The notes under the pieces were generated by a model. That model was not told the origin of the DNA, did not search any database, and saw only the letters and a list, made by a program, of their open reading frames with translations. From positions 1-64,000 of the forward strand of contig NZ_OOHJ01000001.1 of the NCBI RefSeq assembly GCF_900323885.1: DNA of 64,000 nt, given 5' to 3'. The position numbers were made by a program, and so were the translations under genes. Positions within the stretch are counted from its first letter, which is position 1; each line of letters opens with the position of its first letter. Positions 59,900 to 64,000 of the stretch are shown one piece after another. The stretch comes from [Actinomadura] parvosata subsp. kistnae (GTDB taxonomy: Bacteria; Actinomycetota; Actinomycetes; Streptosporangiales; Streptosporangiaceae).

Positions 59900-61060
59900 A
59901 TGAGAACGGGAACCTGGCTGATCGGCGCACGCGGATCCGTCGCCGTCACGAGCATGATCGGCGCCCTCGCCGTCAGGGCGGGCCTGATCGCACCCACCGG
60001 ATGCGTCCTGGAGTCGCCCGCCCTGCGCGAGCGCATCCGCCCCGGCATCGCCGACCTCGTCTTCGGCGGCCACGACGTCACCTCCGTCCCCCTGGAGAAG
60101 AAGGCCGCCGAACTGGCCGGCTCCGGCGTGGTGCCCGCCGCGCTCGCCCAGGCCGTAAAGGACGACCTGGCCGCCGTCGAGCAGCGCGTACGCCCCCTGC
60201 CCGCCGCCCCCACCCAGGCCGGCACCGCCCATGCCATCGCCGACGACCTCGACCGCTTCCGCCGACAGAACGACCTCGACCGCGTCGTCGTCATCAACGT
60301 CTCGACCACCGAACCCGCCCCCGCCCCGCACCCCGCCCACGCCTCCCTCGACGACCTGCGCGCCGCCCTCGCCGACCCCCTCTCCGCCACCGACCCTGTG
60401 CTGCCGCCCAGCTCGCTCGCCGCCTACGCCGCCCTGACCGCCGGCTGCCCGTACGTCGACTTCACCCCCTCCACCGGCGCCCGCCTGCCCGCCCTCGACG
60501 CCCTCGCCCGCGAACGCGGCCTCCCGTACGCCGGGCACGACGGCAAGACGGGCGAGACCCTGGTCAAGTCCGTGCTCGCGCCCATGTTCGCCCAGCGCAA
60601 CCTCAAGGTCCGCACCTGGTCCGGCATCAACCTCCTCGGCGGCGGCGACGGCGCCAACCTCGCCCGGCCCGGCGCCAACGCCGCCAAATCCGCCAGCAAA
60701 CAACGCGTCCTCCCCGAAACCCTCGGCTACCTCCCCCAGGGGGAGACCCGCATCGACTACCTCGAAGACCTGGGCGACTTCAAAACCGCCTGGGACCTGG
60801 TCACCTTCGAAGGCTTCCTCGGGACCGGCATGCGGATGGAGTTCACCTGGCACGGCTGCGACTCCGCCCTTGCCGCCCCCCTCGTCCTCGACCTCGCCCG
60901 CCTCACCGCCGCCGCCCACCACGCCGGCCGCGCGGGCCCCCTGCCCGGCCTGGCCTTCTTCTTCAAGGACCCGCTGGGGGAGGTACCGCACGGCCTCGCC
61001 GACCAGTGGCGCACCCTCTGCGACCTCGTCACCTCCCTCACCCCGGAGCCCACCCCGTGA
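59900..61060 (+). CDS. Inositol-3-phosphate synthase-like protein of the ebo locus
   Basis: 386 aa from ATG 59900 (AAGGAG 6 nt upstream). Rossmann NAD loop WLIGARGSVAVTSMIGALA, then the synthase-type catalytic region AYAALTAGCPYVDFTPSTGA, PYAGHDGKTGETLVKSVLAP and WSGINLLGGGDGANL, all characteristic of the MIPS fold (Lys residues in the GKTG and KSVLA elements). Related genes in Streptomyces sit beside UbiA-like and EboA-type genes. It may make an inositol phosphate or a related cyclised sugar phosphate. A long repeat array separates it from the next gene. Confidence 0.88.
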   Translation: MRTGTWLIGARGSVAVTSMIGALAVRAGLIAPTGCVLESPALRERIRPGIADLVFGGHDVTSVPLEKKAAELAGSGVVPAALAQAVKDDLAAVEQRVRPLPAAPTQAGTAHAIADDLDRFRRQNDLDRVVVINVSTTEPAPAPHPAHASLDDLRAALADPLSATDPVLPPSSLAAYAALTAGCPYVDFTPSTGARLPALDALARERGLPYAGHDGKTGETLVKSVLAPMFAQRNLKVRTWSGINLLGGGDGANLARPGANAAKSASKQRVLPETLGYLPQGETRIDYLEDLGDFKTAWDLVTFEGFLGTGMRMEFTWHGCDSALAAPLVLDLARLTAAAHHAGRAGPLPGLAFFFKDPLGEVPHGLADQWRTLCDLVTSLTPEPTP

Positions 61061-61109
61061 CCCCACCCTTCGGGCCCCACCCCTTACACCCCCCAACCCG
61101 ACCCACGCC

Positions 61110-61720
61110 CGCCAGCCCCACTGGGGGCGCGGCGCGGCTGCGCGCCGGGGCCGCCCAGGACGCGACCCGGCCGCGCCCCGGCACCGCTGGAGGCACAGGA
61201 CGGCAGCGCACCGGGGCCGCTGAGGGCGCGGGACGGCGGCGCGCCGGGCCCGCTCCGGACGCGCCCCGACTGCGCGCCTGGAGCCCCTCGGACGTGACCT
61301 GGCCCCGCGCCTGGGGCGTCTCAGGCGCGGCGTGGCTGGCCGCCCGGAGCGCGAGGCGGCTTCGCGGCGAGGACGCTTGGGACGCGGAGCGGCGGCGTGC
61401 CAGAGCCGTTGGGGACGTGGCGTGGCTGCGCGCCGGGGCCGCCTCGGACGCGACCCGGATGCCCGCCCGGGGCACCTCGGGCGCGGCGTGGCTGGCCGCC
61501 CGGAGCGCGAGGCGGCTGCGCGGCGGGGCCACTCGGTGGGCAGGGCGGCGGCGTGCCAGAGCCGCTTGGGACGTGGCGTTGCTGCGCGCCAGAACCGCTG
61601 GGTGCGTGACGCGGCTTCGCGCGTGGGCCGCCTCAGGCCCGGCCCGGCTGCCCGCCTGGGGTGCCTCGGGCCTGGCTCGGCCCCGCACCTGGGGCGTGAT
61701 GTGGGGGCGGGGTGGGGACG
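61110..61720. repeat. Large GC-rich minisatellite in the ebo-type operon
   Basis: About 600 bp of degenerate 30-33 bp units (core GCGCGCCGGGGCCGCCTCGG) with a higher-order period of 156 bp: 61325-61361 and 61481-61517 are identical over 37 bp, and GGCGGCGTGCCAGAGCCG recurs with the same 156-bp offset. It fills the 718-bp gap between the synthase-like gene and eboC. Frames are open on both strands through it because of composition; no gene is supported. Confidence 0.85.
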
Positions 61721-61778
61721 TCTCGGTCGGCGGGTGTGCTCATGCCGCCGGTCGGTCCCGGGCGAGGGAGGCACGTCG

Positions 61779-62824
61779 ATGACCGCGCTGCGGGACCTGC
61801 TGGAGCTCGTGCGGGCGCCGGCCGCGCTGTCGGTGCCCGGCGACGTGGCCGCGGGCGCCGCCGCCGGGCAGGTGCTCGGCCCCCGGACGGTCGGCCTGGC
61901 CTGCTCCTCCGTCTGCCTGTACTGGGCCGGCATGGCCGCCAACGACTGGGCCGACCGCCACCTCGACGCCACCGAACGCCCCGAGCGCCCCATCCCGTCC
62001 GGCCGGGTGAGCCCTGGCGCGGCCCTGGGCGTGGCCGTCGGCCTCACCGCCGCCGGCCTCACCACGGCCGCCCTCGCCGGCGGACGCCGGGCCCTGGCGG
62101 TCGCGGTGCCGCTGGCCGGGGCGATCTGGGCGTACGATCTGGTTGCCAAGAACACCCCCGCCGGCCCGCTCGTCATGGCGGCGTGCCGCGGCCTGGACGT
62201 GCTGCTGGGAGCGACCGCGAAACCGCCACCGCAGCGCCCCACGCCGCCGCCGCGGGGACTCGCGCTGCTACGGGGCCTCGCGCTGTCGCAGCGATCCGCA
62301 CCGCCGCGGAGCCGCGCGTCATCGCGCGGGCTGGCGCTGCTCGGGCGCCTGGTCCCCGCACCTCCGGTTCCCGCGAGCCCCTCGGACGCGTTGGCCGCCG
62401 CGCTGCCCGCCGCCCTTACGATCGCCGCCCACACGTACCTCCTCACCCATCTCTCCCAGGGCGAGACCTCCGGGACGGCGCGGCGCCGCCCCGCCGTCAC
62501 GCTGGCGGGCACCGTGGCGCTGGCGGCGGCCACCGCCTGCCGGCCGTCCGGCCCGGCCTCGCCCGGTCCACGCGGGGACGGGGCGGGGCCGCGCGGGCGG
62601 TGCTCGCCGCCTGGTACGCCTCCCAGTTCGGCGCCCCCCAGGCCCGCGCCGTCGCGGAGCCGTCGGCGGAGCGGGTGCGGGAGGCCGTGGCGGCCGGGAT
62701 CGTCAGCCTGCCCGCTCTCCAAGGCGCCCTGGTGGCCCGGGCCGGTGCGCCCCGTGCCGGGCTGGCGCTCGCCGCGATGGTCCCGCCGGCTCGCCGGCTG
62801 GCCAGAAAGTTGTCCCCGACATGA
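61779..62824 (+). CDS. eboC: UbiA-like prenyltransferase, EboC / SCO3242 family (one apparent frame break)
   Basis: About 348 aa if one base is restored in the G run 62585-62588. ATG 61779 has GGGAGG 8 nt upstream. UbiA features: LLELVRAPAALSVPGDVAAG, the first Asp-rich motif in NDWADRHLDATERPERPIPS and IWAYDLVAKNTPAGPLVMAA (second motif weak). Several membrane helices. A loop after GLDVLLGATAK is expanded by about 45 Pro/Leu/Arg-rich residues. The C-terminus ARAVLAAWYASQFGAPQA with GIVSLPALQGALVAR lies in the other frame. EboC is thought to prenylate or handle a lipid-linked metabolite. The stop overlaps the next start (ATGA). Confidence 0.82.
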
Positions 62825-63704
62825 TCAGATTCGGTTACGGCACGAACGGCTTCGCCAACCACCGCCTCCCCGACGCCCTCGACATCATCGCCGACCTGGG
62901 CTACACCGGCGTGGCCCTCACCCTCGACCACCACCACCTCGACCCGTACGCCGACGGGCTGGCGGCGCGCGTGGCGAAGCTCGCCGACCGGCTGCGCACG
63001 CTCGGCCTGGGGGTGGTGATCGAGACCGGCGCCCGCTACCTGCTCGACCCCCGCCGCAAGCACGCCCCACGCTCCTGGACGACGACCGTGACCACCGCGT
63101 CGACTTCCTGAGCAGGGCCGCGGCGGTCGGCGCCGACCTGGGGGCGGAGGCGGTGTCGTTCTGGTCGGGGGTCCGGCCCGGGCACGTGCCGCCGGGCCTG
63201 GCGTGGGACCGGCTGGTGGAGGGGTGCGCGCGGGTGCTGGAGGCGGCGCAGGGGGTGCCGCTGGGGTTCGAGCCGGAGCCGGGGATGCTGGTCGACACGA
63301 TCGCCGGCTGGCACGCGCTGCGCCGGGCGCTCGGCGCGCCGGACGGGTTCGGCCTGACCCTGGACATCGGCCATTGCCGCTGCAACGAGCCGGACCCGGT
63401 GCCCGACTGCGTGACGGCCGTGGGCCCGTACCTGGTCAACGTGCAGATCGACGACATGCGCCGGGGGACGCACGAGCACCTGGAGTTCGGCGAGGGGGAG
63501 ATCGACTTCCCGCCGGTGCTGCGGGCGCTGGCCGACTCCGGCTACCGCGGGCTGGTGGCCGTCGAGCTGCCCCGCCACTCGCACGCCGCCCCCGACGTCG
63601 CGGCCCGCTCCCTCGCCTTCCTCCGCCAGGCCGAGCAGGAGTCCGTACGGGCCGATCGGGGCGGCGCACACGACGTACCAGATCTTGAAGGAGGCAGCTC
63701 GTGA
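62821..63704 (+). CDS. TIM-barrel sugar phosphate isomerase/epimerase-like protein of the ebo locus (one apparent frame break)
   Basis: About 294 aa if one base is restored at the C4 run 63065-63068. ATG 62821 overlaps the eboC stop. Xylose-isomerase-like AP endonuclease-2 fold: MIRFGYGTNGFANHRLPDAL, LGYTGVALTLDHHHLDPYAD (metal-side His), then in the other frame VGADLGAEAVSFWSGVRPGH, GFGLTLDIGHCRCNE and VAVELPRHSHAAPDVA with metal-binding Asp/His/Glu positions. Equivalent to the TIM-barrel member (EboE-like) of ebo clusters. The reaction is unknown. Confidence 0.82.
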
Positions 63705-64000
63705 TGCCACCCGAGCGGCTGCACGCCGCGCTCCGCGCCACCCCGAACGGCGCCTGGCTGGACGGGGTGCTGGAAAAGGCGCTGGACGAGACGACGGCGG
63801 CGCCGGGCACGTTCGCCCGCTCGTTCGCCGCCGCCGGCCGGCGCACCGGCCGGGGCCCGCTGCCGGGCGTGCCCGGCTGGACGGCCGACGAGGCGGCCAG
63901 GGCGTTGCTGCTGGCGGCGCTCCCGCCCGGCCGCGCCGCGACGGAGGCGCTCGACCTCTACCATCACGGCGACGCCGACGAGAAACGCGCGGTGCTGAAG
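63704..64000 (+). CDS. eboA: EboA-domain protein, 3' end outside window
   Basis: 99 codons are visible from ATG 63704 (GTG 63701 also possible), with AAGGAGG upstream. The sequence (LHAALRATPNGAWLDGVLEK, PGWTADEAARALLLAALPPG, YHHGDADEKRAVLK) matches the helical EboA pattern, in which a TPR-like solenoid carries a conserved DE-R-LLL element followed by GD-x-E. EboA proteins are linked to export or periplasmic delivery of metabolites in the ebo system. It overlaps the TIM-barrel stop, so the operon continues past the window edge. Confidence 0.8.
   Translation, partial: MPPERLHAALRATPNGAWLDGVLEKALDETTAAPGTFARSFAAAGRRTGRGPLPGVPGWTADEAARALLLAALPPGRAATEALDLYHHGDADEKRAVLK

Noticed and set aside
59720..62722. 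A 1000-codon minus-strand open frame across the ebo region
   Set aside because: It is antisense to clear ebo genes and the repeat array; its Arg/Pro/Ala composition is the usual shadow of GC-rich coding DNA.
13977..63704. Seven pseudogenes
   Set aside because: All breaks are single-base losses repaired in the next frame with full domain continuity, which points to sequence error more than decay.
1..64000. tRNA, rRNA, riboswitch or prophage genes
   Set aside because: No cloverleaf, rRNA-like segment, known riboswitch core, integrase or phage structural gene was recognised by reading; a dedicated RNA search was not possible.

Overview
The window is about 64 kb of very GC-rich DNA with tightly packed genes, GTG and TTG starts, ATGA/GTGA translational coupling and strong third-position GC bias. 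Gene content (DesK- and OmpR-type two-component systems, a LAL-type LuxR regulator, orphan anti-sigma kinases with a SpoIIE-type phosphatase, MmpL-type transporter, MshD-like acetyltransferase, copper-type formylglycine-generating enzyme, ebo genes) points to a filamentous actinomycete, most likely Streptosporangiales (Nonomuraea-like). That placement is inference. No rRNA, tRNA, CRISPR array, integrase or transposase was recognised.

Layout. 0-8 kb: small metabolic and regulatory genes (CBS protein, PLP decarboxylase with an XRE/cupin regulator, peptide deformylase, methyltransferase, two acetyltransferases). 8-17 kb: a 1028-aa LuxR/STAND regulator, a nucleotidyltransferase, an acyl-CoA synthetase and a NACHT NTPase. 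17-26 kb: three two-component systems, one next to an ABC exporter. 26-34 kb: an NB-ARC/TPR protein, an MmpL-like transporter and three tandem paralogues of an unrecognised membrane protein. 34-41 kb: a MurG-type transferase, FGE, Ppx/GppA, an anti-sigma kinase, and a TetR/MFS pair with clear operators. 41-46 kb: a four-gene cassette combining a Cas4/RecB-like Fe-S nuclease, an SF1 helicase and two unknown proteins, the best candidate here for an undescribed system. 46-52 kb: methyltransferase, anti-sigma kinase, malic enzyme, SpoIIE phosphatase. 52-60 kb: a divergent sugar locus (ROK, glycoside hydrolase, ManD facing an ABC importer without its ATPase). 60-64 kb: the start of an ebo-type operon (inositol-phosphate-synthase-like protein, UbiA-like EboC, TIM-barrel protein, EboA), cut by the window end.

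Two features run through the whole window. First, GC-rich minisatellites occur at many places. Several sit exactly at gene 3' ends and are tandem copies of the last coding bases with the stop codon (4.6, 17.6, 33.7, 37.5 and 40.4 kb). Between 26.08 and 26.29 kb a 16-bp array carries TGATCA, a stop codon on both strands, in many units and joins two convergent genes stop to stop. Others sit inside linkers of signalling proteins (LuxR, two DesK-type kinases, SpoIIE phosphatase). Second, seven otherwise intact genes (NACHT, one DesK kinase, MurG, malic enzyme, sugar-binding protein, EboC, TIM-barrel protein) each contain one frame break that is repaired by adding a single base, usually in a short G or C run. 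This looks like systematic undercalling in the assembly; those genes are annotated as probably intact.
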